This document shows positions 35,040 through 44,503 of a stretch of DNA of 64,000 bases, one piece after another. How positions within the stretch are numbered: the first letter of the stretch is position 1; each line of letters opens with the position of its first letter. The position numbers and the translations under genes were made by a program. Source of the DNA: an uncultured Saprospiraceae bacterium (GTDB lineage: Bacteria > Bacteroidota > Bacteroidia > Chitinophagales > Saprospiraceae); assembly GCA_938015435.1 (NCBI GenBank), contig CALLPN010000013.1:62001-126000 (forward strand), given 5' to 3'. The notes beneath the pieces are model-generated. The model did no database searches. It saw only the letters and a program-made list of their open reading frames with translations, and was not told where the DNA came from.

Positions 35040-36350
35040 CTATTTACCGTAATGGTCATCCCAGTTCTTCGGTGTTGGTTCACTGATCTTACCTACAGAT
35101 TTAGCAACTAACATACTTACCGTTGCATCTCCAGTCACATTGATCACAGTACGACACATATCTAATGGTCTATCCACTGCAAATATTAATGCAATTCCTA
35201 TCGCCAATGATTCTGCAGGAAGGCCTAATGCTTCTAACACGATTACCAACATAATCATACCTGCTCCAGGCACCGCAGCAGAACCAATAGAAGCTAAAGT
35301 TGCGGTAAGGATAATAGTCAACTGATCGCCTAGGCCCAATTCAAATCCAGTTACTTGGCAGATAAATACAGCTGCTACAGCTTGGTATAAACTCGTACCA
35401 TCCATATTAACTGTGGCGCCTACCGGTAGTACAAAACTACTGACTTCTTGATCTACACCTAAATGCTCTTCTACTCGTTCCATGGTCACTGGTAAGGTAG
35501 CAGCACTACTACTAGTTGAGAAGGCTAACAATTGCGCAGGGCTAAATTTACTTAAGAAGAATACTGGTCCGTATCCGATTCTTACCTTGATGATAATAAG
35601 ATAGATAGCTACCATTATAACCAATCCAGCAACTACAGTAAGTGCGTATTTACCTAAAGCAACGAAAATTTCAGGGTTTGATATTTCAGTAATGAGTGAT
35701 GCTATCAATGCGAACACAGCGATTGGCGCCATGAGCATAATGAGATCAACCATTTTGAGTACTACTTCATTAAGTCCATCAAAGAATGCTTTTACTGGCC
35801 TTGATTGCTCAGGCTTGATCAATAATAAACTGATGCCAAAGAAGATGACAAAAAAGATAACCTGAAGCATACTTCCATTGCTAGATGCAGCTTTGAAAAA
35901 ATTGTCTGGTACCATATCTACTAAAAACTGCAAAGGTCCTCTATTAGCCGCTGATCCAGCTGAGCTTATTTTTACGCTGGCTTTTTCGCCATAAGTACCA
36001 GAAATTTCTGCCATAAGTTCTGGAGAAATACTACTACCAGGATTTACAATGTTTACTACCAATAGACCTATTGTTATCGCAATTACAGTTGACATAATAT
36101 ACAGTAATATAGTACGAAGACCAATAGTCTTAAATTTCGAAATATCTTGTAAATCAGAAATTCCTTTAATTAACGACGCCACAATTAATGGGATTGCGAT
36201 GAGTTTTAGAAGATTAATGAAAATTTTACCTATTGGTTTGATCCAGTCGGCAGTGAAATTTTCTCCACCTATTTGAGTCATAATATATCCAAAGATGCCT
36301 CCTAGTACCATTCCAATAATTATCTGCCAATGCAGCGCTAGTTTCCCCAT
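35040..36350 (-). CDS. Dicarboxylate/amino acid:cation symporter (DAACS family)
   Basis: A 436-residue inner-membrane carrier of normal family length. The family motifs are present: serine-rich SSSAATLPVT (re-entrant hairpin 1), NMDGTSLYQAVAA (helix 7 NMDG), AAVPGAGMIMLV (hairpin 2) and DRPLDMCRTVINVTGDA (helix 8, with Asp and Arg that set substrate type). It imports glutamate, aspartate or C4-dicarboxylates with Na+ or H+. The Arg in MCRTVINVTGDA fits acidic substrates. It is a lone gene, divergent from rpe. Confidence 0.92.
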   Translation of the reverse strand: MGKLALHWQIIIGMVLGGIFGYIMTQIGGENFTADWIKPIGKIFINLLKLIAIPLIVASLIKGISDLQDISKFKTIGLRTILLYIMSTVIAITIGLLVVNIVNPGSSISPELMAEISGTYGEKASVKISSAGSAANRGPLQFLVDMVPDNFFKAASSNGSMLQVIFFVIFFGISLLLIKPEQSRPVKAFFDGLNEVVLKMVDLIMLMAPIAVFALIASLITEISNPEIFVALGKYALTVVAGLVIMVAIYLIIIKVRIGYGPVFFLSKFSPAQLLAFSTSSSAATLPVTMERVEEHLGVDQEVSSFVLPVGATVNMDGTSLYQAVAAVFICQVTGFELGLGDQLTIILTATLASIGSAAVPGAGMIMLVIVLEALGLPAESLAIGIALIFAVDRPLDMCRTVINVTGDATVSMLVAKSVGKISEPTPKNWDDHYGK

Positions 36351-36686
36351 TTTGCTTCGTTTTTTATTTTTAGACTCTTATTGAGCCTTAATTCTGACCG
36401 TAATGATTACTTAGCTATCATGATCTATTTAGATTGGTAGCACATTAGGATTAATTATGGCTAAAGTAAGGATTTGGAATGGGTTTAATGCCTAATACCA
36501 TAAAATGAATATGATAGTTTACTTAGCTTTTCAACTGAATAAATAAGTATCTTATATCTATTCACCATAAATGATCAATGGATATCACATCAATGAGGTT
36601 TTAAGCTGACAGTTAGCTTTCATACTTGTAGTTATACCGATACATATTATTACATTTGTTGATATTATAAATCAGAAGAGAAACTA
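36351..36686. other. 336-bp divergent intergenic region
   Basis: Separates the symporter gene (minus) from rpe (plus). Apart from the rpe promoter candidate at its right end, I see no gene and no strong secondary structure. Confidence 0.5.
36626..36658 (+). promoter_or_regulatory. Promoter of rpe
   Basis: TACATTTG at 36651-36658 matches TAnnTTTG, with TTG at 36626-36628, 22 bases upstream. The rpe ATG is 28 bases downstream. The same 22-base spacing is seen before mnmA. Confidence 0.5.
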
Positions 36687-37355
36687 ATGCCTACACATAA
36701 AATAGCACCTTCAATATTAGCCGCGGATTTTGGAAATCTAGAGCGCGATATTTCTATGATTAATCAGAGTGAATCTGATTGGTTACACATTGATATTATG
36801 GATGGCGTATTTGTTCCTAACATATCTTACGGACAAGCAATCACCAAGCGTATGGGGCAATTATGTGATAAGCCGTTAGATGTTCATCTTATGATTATGC
36901 AACCGGAACGATATATAGAGCAGTTTAGGGATGCTGGAGCAGAAGTAATCACAGTGCATTATGAAGCTTGTACACATTTACACCGTAATCTACAACAGAT
37001 CAAAGCAACAGGTGCTAAGGCCGGAGTAGCACTCAATCCACATACCAATGTAGAGTTATTAGAAGATGTGCTTGAAGACTTAGATATGGTTTGCCTTATG
37101 TCTGTTAATCCAGGCTTTGGAGGACAAAAATTCATTTATCGCACTATAAATAAAATTCAGAAACTTAGATCGATGATCGATGAACGTAATCTCAACGTGG
37201 ATATAGAAATAGATGGTGGCGTAGGATTGCAAAATGCGGAAGCGATTTTAAAAGCAGGTGCTAATGTACTTGTTGCAGGAAGTAGTGTATTTAAGTCGGA
37301 AGATCCCATAGCGACAGTTAAACGTCTTAAAGCGATTGGATCTGATAATTTCTAG
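36687..37355 (+). CDS. rpe: Ribulose-phosphate 3-epimerase
   Basis: A 222-residue TIM-barrel enzyme of full family length. The motifs are all present: APSILAADF at the N-terminus, HIDIMDGVFVPNIS (metal-binding His and catalytic Asp), DVHLMI, TVHYEAC, GVALNPHT, LMSVNPGFGGQKF and EIDGGVG (second catalytic Asp). It interconverts ribulose 5-phosphate and xylulose 5-phosphate in the pentose phosphate pathway. A single gene with its own promoter candidate. Confidence 0.97.
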   Translation: MPTHKIAPSILAADFGNLERDISMINQSESDWLHIDIMDGVFVPNISYGQAITKRMGQLCDKPLDVHLMIMQPERYIEQFRDAGAEVITVHYEACTHLHRNLQQIKATGAKAGVALNPHTNVELLEDVLEDLDMVCLMSVNPGFGGQKFIYRTINKIQKLRSMIDERNLNVDIEIDGGVGLQNAEAILKAGANVLVAGSSVFKSEDPIATVKRLKAIGSDNF

Positions 37356-37456
37356 TAAGTTACTAGCGTTATAGTTTTTTGAAATGAAGTGATATGATAA
37401 CTAATATTGCAAGTCAATTGACAATATTGTTTTCTATCTTTCAATAATCTCACAGC

Positions 37457-39970
37457 ATGTCAAGAATTTACCTTTGTCTCAGTTTTATACTGATATCAAC
37501 ATATTCCTATTCTCAGAAGGCAACCATATTCGGTACTGTAACTGACTATGATACACGAGAGTCGATTGAGTTAGCTACTATATTTACAAGTAACAGTAAC
37601 GTCACTGAATCAGATCTCAAAGGACTCTATCGTATAGAAGTGCCATCTGAAGAAGAAGTAACCATAAATATATCAAGAGTTGGGTATCAGGATGCTTCCC
37701 TCAAGATAGCGCCTATGCAATCTGGAGTAAAGAGAAATATCAATTTTAAGATGGTATCTACAACTAGTGGAATAGAAATAGTGATCACAGAGAGCAAGAT
37801 AGAAGATGTAGGAATGGTCAGGGAAGAAGTTGTAGAATTGAAACAACTACCAACTACTACCGGAAATTTTGAAAGTGTACTTCCTCATATTGCTCTCGGA
37901 GCCAGTTCTGGACAAGGAGGTGAATTGAGTTCTCAGTATAATGTGCGTGGAGGTAATTATGACGAAAACCTTGTTTATGTCAATGATTTTGAAGTTTTTA
38001 GGCCACAACTCATTAGAAGTGGACAGCAAGAAGGACTTACATTTCCGAATATAGATTTGATTAGAGATTTGAGTTTTTCTTCAGGAGGATTTGAAGCTAA
38101 GTATGGAGATAAGATGTCTTCAGTATTAGATATTAGATATAAAAGACCAGAAGAAACGAAATCGAGTGTCGGTCTTAGTTTCTTAGGTGGTTCAGCACAT
38201 TTGGAAGGAAGTAAGCGTATCGGAGCTAATGCTTATAATAAACTTCGTTATTTAGTCGGAGCTAGATATAAGACCAACAGATACCTGTTAGGAACTCTAG
38301 ATACCGAAGGGGAATACACACCAAATTTTACAGATATACAAGCTTATGTAACTTACGATATTACTAAGGATCTTCAGATTGGCTTGATTGGTAATTATAA
38401 CTATAGTCAATATGATTTTACGCCAGTTTCGCGATCTACTGCTTTAGGGCTAATTGATTTTGCATTGAGATTGACAACCGTATATGAAGGTCAAGAACAG
38501 GATCAATTTGTCAATGGTATGGGAGGGATATCACTTACATATGTTCCTGAGAAAGATAAAAACCCTATCTATTGGAAATTGCTCGCATCAAGATACAGTA
38601 GTAATGAAATAGAGAAATTTGACATATTAGGATTCTATAGGCTTGCTCAAGTAAATACTGATTTTGGCAGTGATAATGTCGGTGAAGAAGTGGCTGTACT
38701 TGGAGTCGGAACACAACATAATTTTGCTAGAAACTATTTGTATAATACTATTAGCAACGTTCACCTCAAAGGTGGAATTGAGTTGCAAAATGATGATAAT
38801 GATAATAACCACTTTGTACAATGGGGAGTAAAGTATCAGAATGAAACAATAGATGACGAACTCAATGAATGGGAGCGAATTGATTCAGCAGGATATTCAC
38901 TGCCTTATGACCCTAATCAATTGGTCCTTAATAACGTATTGAAATCAACCAACCTACTCGAAAACAATAAAATTGAAGTATATGCTCAAGATAGTTATAC
39001 CTATACTAAACCAGAATCAATGGAGCTCCGTATCACTGGAGGTGTAAGAGGTTCTTATAGAGGATTAAGCAAAGAGTTTTTAGTAAGTCCGAGGGTAGAA
39101 ATACTACTTAAGCCATTGGGTCGTAAAAGAGAAATAGCATTCAAATTAGGTGGAGGACTATATTATCAGCCACCATTTTATAGAGAGATGAGAAGATTAG
39201 ATGGTACAGTGAATACTGATCTGAAATCTCAAAAATCGATTCACGTAGTAGGTGGATTATCATATGACTTTTACTGGGAAACTATTAGTAAAAAGCCATT
39301 TAAGTTGATCACTGAAGTGTACTACAAAAAGTTGGAAAATCTCGTTTCCTATGAAGTAGATAATGTAAGGATAAGATACAGTGGTGAAAATGATGCAACA
39401 GGTACTGCAATGGGTCTTGATGTACGTATTAATGGTGAATTTGTACCAGGTGCAGAATCCTGGGTAAACCTATCATTATTAAGCGTCCGTGAAAGTCTCA
39501 ATGATGTACAGCATTTAAAAAGAGAAATAGGAGCTACAGAATCAGAAGAAGTAGATGAGGTTCCGAGACCAACAGATAGACTTATGAACCTCAGTATGTT
39601 TTTTCAAGATTATTTGCCGTCGAATAAAAATTTCAAAATGCATATCAACTTCTCGGTAGGGACAGGATTGCCATTTGGACTAAAGGACAATAATGAGGTC
39701 TATCGAAACACATATAGGTTTAAAGCTTATCATAGGGTAGACTTGGGTTTTGCGTATCAGCTTTGGGATAGTGCATGGAAGGATAAAAAACCGCGTCATC
39801 CAATGAGATTTGCAGAAAAAGCATGGTTGAGTTTAGAAGTATTTAATCTTATGGATGTACGAAATCAAGCCTCTAATACCTGGGTCAAAACAATAAGTAA
39901 TCAACAATTCGCTATACCCAATTACTTGAGCTCAAGAAGGATTAACTTAAGAGCAAAATTTGATTTTTAG
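37457..39970 (+). CDS. TonB-dependent outer-membrane receptor
   Basis: An 837-residue protein with signal MSRIYLCLSFILISTYSYSQ. A carboxypeptidase-regulatory-like domain follows (about 22-105), then a TonB plug (about 120-235: YNVRGGNYDENLVYVNDFEV and SFSSGGFEAKYGDKMSSVLD), then a beta-barrel ending in an aromatic residue (NLRAKFDF), as required for barrel insertion. TonB receptors take up siderophores, vitamin B12 or glycans. With no SusD partner or regulatory gene nearby the ligand is open. It follows rpe by about 100 bp. Confidence 0.92.
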   Translation: MSRIYLCLSFILISTYSYSQKATIFGTVTDYDTRESIELATIFTSNSNVTESDLKGLYRIEVPSEEEVTINISRVGYQDASLKIAPMQSGVKRNINFKMVSTTSGIEIVITESKIEDVGMVREEVVELKQLPTTTGNFESVLPHIALGASSGQGGELSSQYNVRGGNYDENLVYVNDFEVFRPQLIRSGQQEGLTFPNIDLIRDLSFSSGGFEAKYGDKMSSVLDIRYKRPEETKSSVGLSFLGGSAHLEGSKRIGANAYNKLRYLVGARYKTNRYLLGTLDTEGEYTPNFTDIQAYVTYDITKDLQIGLIGNYNYSQYDFTPVSRSTALGLIDFALRLTTVYEGQEQDQFVNGMGGISLTYVPEKDKNPIYWKLLASRYSSNEIEKFDILGFYRLAQVNTDFGSDNVGEEVAVLGVGTQHNFARNYLYNTISNVHLKGGIELQNDDNDNNHFVQWGVKYQNETIDDELNEWERIDSAGYSLPYDPNQLVLNNVLKSTNLLENNKIEVYAQDSYTYTKPESMELRITGGVRGSYRGLSKEFLVSPRVEILLKPLGRKREIAFKLGGGLYYQPPFYREMRRLDGTVNTDLKSQKSIHVVGGLSYDFYWETISKKPFKLITEVYYKKLENLVSYEVDNVRIRYSGENDATGTAMGLDVRINGEFVPGAESWVNLSLLSVRESLNDVQHLKREIGATESEEVDEVPRPTDRLMNLSMFFQDYLPSNKNFKMHINFSVGTGLPFGLKDNNEVYRNTYRFKAYHRVDLGFAYQLWDSAWKDKKPRHPMRFAEKAWLSLEVFNLMDVRNQASNTWVKTISNQQFAIPNYLSSRRINLRAKFDF

Positions 39971-40009
39971 ATTGATGTTTTCAACACCGCACTAAGAATT
40001 AATCAATGA

Positions 40010-40408
40010 TTAATCACATATATTTAATTTGTTTTCGATATCTATCAGAAACATTGGTGCTTGTTGATTACCCCATGAGTTGTTGATATAGTTGCATATG
40101 TTCAATATTTCTATCTCACTTAATTTAGGGTGAGCAGGCATAGATAATTGAACTTCGGAACTGGAGTCAGGGACCATGCTTTTGATACCTTTTTTAATAA
40201 TACATGGAAGTTCATCTTGTTCGTTTAGTAAGTATTGTGATTTTTCAAGAGAAGGAATCAATTTGCTTAAACCTTTACCATCTTCCATATGACAGTTTCC
40301 ACAATAAGCATCATAGTATCTTTTACCGGAAGGGTATTCGTTGCGATCACATTGTGTTAATATGCATAAGCAAATTATAAGAAGAGATGAATATGTGAAT
40401 TTTATCAT
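40010..40408 (-). CDS. Small c-type cytochrome lipoprotein
   Basis: A 132-residue protein with lipoprotein signal (ICLCILTQC, lipid Cys20) and one haem c motif CGNCH (residues 36-40). A downstream MPAHPKLSEIEILNICNYI gives the likely axial Met and the last helix of cytochrome c. Its start overlaps the SCO gene by 4 bp (ATGA), so it is the last gene of a three-gene operon. It is probably an electron carrier in the periplasm linked to the copper-assembly role of its neighbour. Confidence 0.9.
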   Translation of the reverse strand: MIKFTYSSLLIICLCILTQCDRNEYPSGKRYYDAYCGNCHMEDGKGLSKLIPSLEKSQYLLNEQDELPCIIKKGIKSMVPDSSSEVQLSMPAHPKLSEIEILNICNYINNSWGNQQAPMFLIDIENKLNICD

Positions 40409-41025
40409 TTACTCTGAGCCAAAAGTGCATCTATAGTTTTGAAAAAATCCGTTACGTCTTCATCTTCTGTTCCTTCAGCAAAACCACGGAGGTGTCCATT
40501 GCCATCTATTAATAACAGTTTTCCACTATGGTCGAATCCACCTGGCGCATCAGGGTCTTCAAAAGCAGGGACATAGTAATCTTCATTTGCAATAGCCATT
40601 ATAGAATCCTTAGGTCCATGTACAAAATGCCACATAGAAAGATCTGCACCAATACTGGATGCAAATTTTTTCATTCGTGCTGGAGTATCTCTCTTAGGGT
40701 CTAAACTGAAAGAAACTAACTTGAAGTTCGGTGTGTCTTTGTACTTTTCTTGTACTCGAAGCATATTCTTCATTACTTTGGGACATATGCTTGGGCAGGA
40801 CGTAAAGAAGAAGTCTGCCAAATACACTTGATCTTTTAGCAGGTCAGCATTAAAAGGAATACTATCCTGATCTATATAATTAAATGATCTTATTTGATGT
40901 CGCACCTCATGGCCATCAACTATTTTATCGCGTCCGAGATATGGGAGTTCTTGGATAGCCGGTTTACAAGAGTATAATATTACTAAAACGTTAATTATTA
41001 GGAGTGAAGTTAGTTTTACGTTCAT
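40405..41025 (-). CDS. SCO1/SenC-family copper chaperone-like lipoprotein
   Basis: A 206-residue thioredoxin-fold protein. Signal with lipobox VILYSC (Cys20). The copper site is complete: TSCPSICP (Cys77, Cys81) and His166 in GGFDHSGKLLLIDG. SCO proteins load or reduce the CuA centre of cytochrome oxidase and may also act in thiol redox. It overlaps the upstream lipoprotein gene by 35 bp and the cytochrome gene by 4 bp. No oxidase gene is in this window. Confidence 0.93.
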   Translation of the reverse strand: MNVKLTSLLIINVLVILYSCKPAIQELPYLGRDKIVDGHEVRHQIRSFNYIDQDSIPFNADLLKDQVYLADFFFTSCPSICPKVMKNMLRVQEKYKDTPNFKLVSFSLDPKRDTPARMKKFASSIGADLSMWHFVHGPKDSIMAIANEDYYVPAFEDPDAPGGFDHSGKLLLIDGNGHLRGFAEGTEDEDVTDFFKTIDALLAQSK

Positions 41026-41470
41026 CGTGGAGCTTATTTTTCTTTATGTATATATCTGATTTTGAAATTACACCTCTACCTTCATATATGGCGTTGAGCA
41101 TGAGATCTCTAATTCTCGTAATTTCAATTTTCTCGTTTTTCAAATAACTTATTTTAGATTTATGATCACTTTCTGGAATTTTAAAATTTGCCATCCATTC
41201 CATCATTTCATCATCAGCCTTCTCTGCTTTTAGTTGTGCATCCAGAAGTTGTTTTACAAAAGAACTTGTATCAGGTAGAATTTCTATATTTTCCTGAGCA
41301 AATTTTTTGAGTTTATATAAATTGTTAGTCTCAGGCATTGCATCATCATGGATCACCATTACTTCTGCAAATAATGCATCAAACTCTTCTTTCTCTTTCG
41401 CTTTGTTTTGGTTATCTACACAAGATCCTATTAAGATTGTTGTGAAAATTAAAATCAAAAATCTACGCAT
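40991..41470 (-). CDS. Coiled-coil lipoprotein of the SCO operon
   Basis: A 159-residue lipoprotein (MRRFLILIFTTILIGSC). The mature part is highly charged and helical (AKEKEEFDALFAEVMVIHDD, AEKADDEMMEWMANFKIPES). Its two conserved-looking segments, VMVIHDDAMPE and MMEWMANF, contain several Met and His that could bind copper; that is inference. It is the first gene of the SCO/cytochrome operon and overlaps the SCO gene by 35 bp. Similar small helical lipoproteins accompany SCO genes in other Bacteroidota. Confidence 0.8.
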   Translation of the reverse strand: MRRFLILIFTTILIGSCVDNQNKAKEKEEFDALFAEVMVIHDDAMPETNNLYKLKKFAQENIEILPDTSSFVKQLLDAQLKAEKADDEMMEWMANFKIPESDHKSKISYLKNEKIEITRIRDLMLNAIYEGRGVISKSDIYIKKNKLHDERKTNFTPNN

Positions 41471-41640
41471 GCCTTCTTGTTAATTAGTTGAATAAAAATC
41501 AAAATGTAAACAAACATATTATACTTTAGTATTCATATCGTTTGATTACTTTAAATTTGAATACAAAGTTACCCATGGAGTATATAACTACAACCTATTG
41601 AGGTGATATTTGTTTGTACTTTGAACGATGTTACAAATTT

Positions 41641-43059
41641 ATGATAAATAAAGCGATAGTCTGGTTTAGAAATGATCTAAGACTTCATGATAACGAAGCT
41701 TTGACTGAAGCCCTGAGGATGGCTGATGTTGTTATTCCTGTTTTTGTTTTTGATGATAGGATATTCGATTCCAAGACATCATATGGATTCGGCAAGACGG
41801 GGATACACAGATCCAATTTCATTATTGAATGTATACAAGATCTAAGCAAGTCATTAGAGAATATTGGCAGCACGATGATAATTCGAAGAGGAATTACAGA
41901 GGATCTTCTTTTTGAGTTGGCATCAGAAATCAACGCTTCGTGGGTGTTTTGTAATAGAGAGCGTACCCAGGAAGAAGTAAATGTTCAGGATGCACTAGAA
42001 AAGAAATTATGGACTAAAGGTATTGAAATGCGATATAGTCGCGGTAAAATGCTTTATTATACTTCTGACCTACCTTTTCCTATCACACATACTCCAGATA
42101 CGTTTACCTCATTTAGAAAAGAAGTAGAAAAGTATGTGCCGATTAGAAAGTCGCTGCCATCGCCTACAAAATTACCGCCTGTAGATCCAGTTATAGAAAG
42201 AGGTAATATACCTTGTCTTATCCCAATAGATATCAATAAAACTAATGATGCACGTGTTTTTAAGGGTGGCGAATGTGCAGCTTTAGAACAGTTAAACTAT
42301 TACTTATGGGAAACAGATAATATAAAAACCTATAAAAAAACTCGTAATGAGATGTTGGGCTGGGATTTTAGCTCCAAGATGTCTCCTTACCTTTCTCAGG
42401 GATGTATCTCTCCTAAGAAGTTACATGATGAAGTAAAGAAATATGAAGAGCAAAGAATTAAAAATGACAGCACGTATTGGTTGATTTTTGAATTGCTTTG
42501 GCGTGATTATTTTCGCTTAGTTGGAAAGAAGTACGGAAACAAAATATTCTTGGCTAATGGGATCAATGAGGATAATCAACACAATTGGTCAACCGATCGA
42601 TCTTTATTCAATATTTGGGCTCAGGCTAGAACAGGAGTTCCTATGATTGATGCTAATATGAGAGAACTTAACGAAACTGGGTTTATGTCTAACAGAGGTA
42701 GGCAAAACGTTGCAAGTTTTTTAGTTAATGATATGAAAGTACACTGGCTAATGGGTGCTGAATATTTTGAGTCTATGCTAATAGATTATGACCCATGTAG
42801 TAATTATGGAAATTGGAATTATATAGCAGGTGTAGGGGTAGATCCTAGACCTGATAGATGGTTTAATGTAGTGCACCAAGGAAAAAAATACGACAGTAAA
42901 GGAGCATATGTACATTATTGGTTACCTGAATTAGAAACAGTACCCGGTTTTAAAGTTCATGCTGTAGCCAATATGTCGCAAGATGAATTAAGCGAGTATA
43001 ATTTAATATTAGGAAAAGATTACCCTAAGGCTATTGTGGTAGACAAAAGATGGGCTTAA
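41641..43059 (+). CDS. Cryptochrome-DASH
   Basis: A 472-residue photolyase/cryptochrome from ATG at 41641 (MINKAIVWFRNDLRLHDNEAL); an upstream ATG at 41614 would add nine residues. The DASH subtype is shown by LLWRDYFRLVGKKYGNKIF, MIDANMRELNETGFMSNRGRQNVASFL and CSNYGNWNYIAGVGVDPRPDRWFNV. DASH proteins bind FAD and a folate antenna and repair dimers mainly in single-stranded or loop DNA; some act as light sensors. Tail to tail with cmk, with no gap. Confidence 0.93.
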   Translation: MINKAIVWFRNDLRLHDNEALTEALRMADVVIPVFVFDDRIFDSKTSYGFGKTGIHRSNFIIECIQDLSKSLENIGSTMIIRRGITEDLLFELASEINASWVFCNRERTQEEVNVQDALEKKLWTKGIEMRYSRGKMLYYTSDLPFPITHTPDTFTSFRKEVEKYVPIRKSLPSPTKLPPVDPVIERGNIPCLIPIDINKTNDARVFKGGECAALEQLNYYLWETDNIKTYKKTRNEMLGWDFSSKMSPYLSQGCISPKKLHDEVKKYEEQRIKNDSTYWLIFELLWRDYFRLVGKKYGNKIFLANGINEDNQHNWSTDRSLFNIWAQARTGVPMIDANMRELNETGFMSNRGRQNVASFLVNDMKVHWLMGAEYFESMLIDYDPCSNYGNWNYIAGVGVDPRPDRWFNVVHQGKKYDSKGAYVHYWLPELETVPGFKVHAVANMSQDELSEYNLILGKDYPKAIVVDKRWA

Positions 43060-43746
43060 TTATCTTTTTGAGTTGTTTTCTTTGATGTGTCTAAGCGCGA
43101 CCATCAGTTGTTCTGCTCTCGTCAAGAACGAGTTGTCTATAAGTATGTGAGCATCTGTCTTGGTAAGAGGACTTTCTTTCCTTGTCGAATCCAAATGATC
43201 TCTATGTTCAAGATTTTCTTTGATATCTTCTCTGGTTACTTTTTTACCCTTTGTAATCAGTTCATTGAATCTCCTCTGAACTCTAACATCTACATCAGCA
43301 GTTATAAAGAATTTATGCTGAGCCTCAGGAAATACAACGGAGCCTATATCTCTTCCATCCATTACGATTCTTTTTTCGGCACCCATTTTATGCTGGAGAT
43401 TTACCATTTGGATTCTAACTTCTTTTAGGGCCGCGACTTCGCTGACTTGCTTAGATACTCTTAATGATCGTATCTCAGAGGTAACGTCAACACCATTTAA
43501 AAGAGTTGCATTATGGCCTTTGATATTTTGAAATTCAATATGAATCCTTTCAAGTCCACTTAACACTGCTGAAGAATCGCCAATATCAATACCGTTATCT
43601 AAGAAATATAGTGTACAAGCTCTATACATAGCACCAGAATCAATAAACCTATAACCAAGCTCTTTAGCTAATTCTTTAGCTAGAGTTGATTTTCCACAAG
43701 ATGAAAAACCATCTATTGCTACTACACTATCTGCTATGTTGGTCAT
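43060..43746 (-). CDS. cmk: Cytidylate kinase
   Basis: A 228-residue kinase of usual length. The P-loop is GFSSCGKST (13-21), followed by FIDSGAMYRACTLY, then the NMP-binding insert, VMDGRDIGSVVFPEA, and the lid region RRFNELITKGKK. It phosphorylates CMP and dCMP. The stop is adjacent to the cryptochrome stop on the other strand, so there is no space for an independent terminator between the two convergent genes. Confidence 0.95.
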   Translation of the reverse strand: MTNIADSVVAIDGFSSCGKSTLAKELAKELGYRFIDSGAMYRACTLYFLDNGIDIGDSSAVLSGLERIHIEFQNIKGHNATLLNGVDVTSEIRSLRVSKQVSEVAALKEVRIQMVNLQHKMGAEKRIVMDGRDIGSVVFPEAQHKFFITADVDVRVQRRFNELITKGKKVTREDIKENLEHRDHLDSTRKESPLTKTDAHILIDNSFLTRAEQLMVALRHIKENNSKR

Positions 43747-43821
43747 TGATTTGTTGTTGTTGCTTTAAGCAGAGGCTAATATCTGCAAAATAATTGAATA
43801 AGAATCGCTCATTGATGCAAA

Positions 43822-43860
43822 AAAGAGAGCTCTATTCACATTGTGAATAGAGCTCTCTTT
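43822..43860 (-). terminator. Terminator after the DUF2795 gene
   Basis: Perfect 18-bp arms, AAAGAGAGCTCTATTCAC (43822-43839) and its complement (43843-43860), around three bases. It lies 18 bp beyond the stop at 43879 and is the longest stem in the window. Confidence 0.88.
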
Positions 43861-43878
43861 AATTTCTCTTGGTGTCTA

Positions 43879-44100
43879 TTAGTATTCATCTTCATTGAAG
43901 AGGAAATCATCCTTTCTAGGGTAGTCAGGCCATATATCTTCCATGGTTTCATATATTTCGCCTTCGTCTTCTAGGCCCTGTAGGTTTTCCATAACCTCTA
44001 GCGGTGCACCAGATCTTACTGCGTAATCTATAAGTTCATCTCTGGTTGCTGGCCATGGCGCATCCTCTAATTTATGTGCTAATTCTAAAGTCCAATACAT
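43879..44100 (-). CDS. DUF2795 small protein
   Basis: A 73-residue acidic protein, MYWTLELAHKLEDAPWPATRDELIDYAVRSGAP in outline, with conserved core APWPATRDELIDYA and VMENLQ. DUF2795 proteins in Bacteroidota are of this length and composition; function unknown. It is monocistronic, bounded by the 18-bp hairpin on one side and a 350-bp empty stretch on the other. Confidence 0.8.
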   Translation of the reverse strand: MYWTLELAHKLEDAPWPATRDELIDYAVRSGAPLEVMENLQGLEDEGEIYETMEDIWPDYPRKDDFLFNEDEY

Positions 44101-44452
44101 AAATAAAAATTCAATTTGATTGATTAAAAACTTGTTTCTAGCTAGGAATGTTAGCCCTCAAATAGGCTACAAAAATATCAAAAATTAAATATCGTCCAAA
44201 TTTCAGATCTATAATTAAATTTTTTGAAGTGGAGGTCTCCTTTTTAAAGGAGTCTCTTAGCTACATTATACAGTTCTAATTACGTCATTAATTGATTATT
44301 TGTTCCAACATATTGCTTTAAATGTATAATTAAGAAATAAATATGATGCAGCAATCCAAAATATTCATCGTAACTTCTTAGTAATCAATCTGTAATGAGA
44401 TTTTATCTGGAATCAGATTTATTGAAAATATTTACATCGATCATAAAAAAAA
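44101..44452. other. Intergenic region between DUF2795 and queA
   Basis: About 350 bp with no supportable gene. It must hold the DUF2795 promoter (minus strand). I found no clear TAnnTTTG on that strand. Very AT-rich in parts (44160-44220, 44300-44350). Confidence 0.45.
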
Positions 44453-44476
44453 CGTGTTGAATTATAATTCAACACG
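44453..44476 (-). terminator. Terminator after queA
   Basis: A perfect 24-bp palindrome with half-site CGTGTTGAATTA. On the minus strand it is followed by eight T. It lies 27 bp past the queA stop. Confidence 0.85.
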
Positions 44477-44503
44477 CCTTAAGTATCTTTTATGTTTAGC
44501 TAA

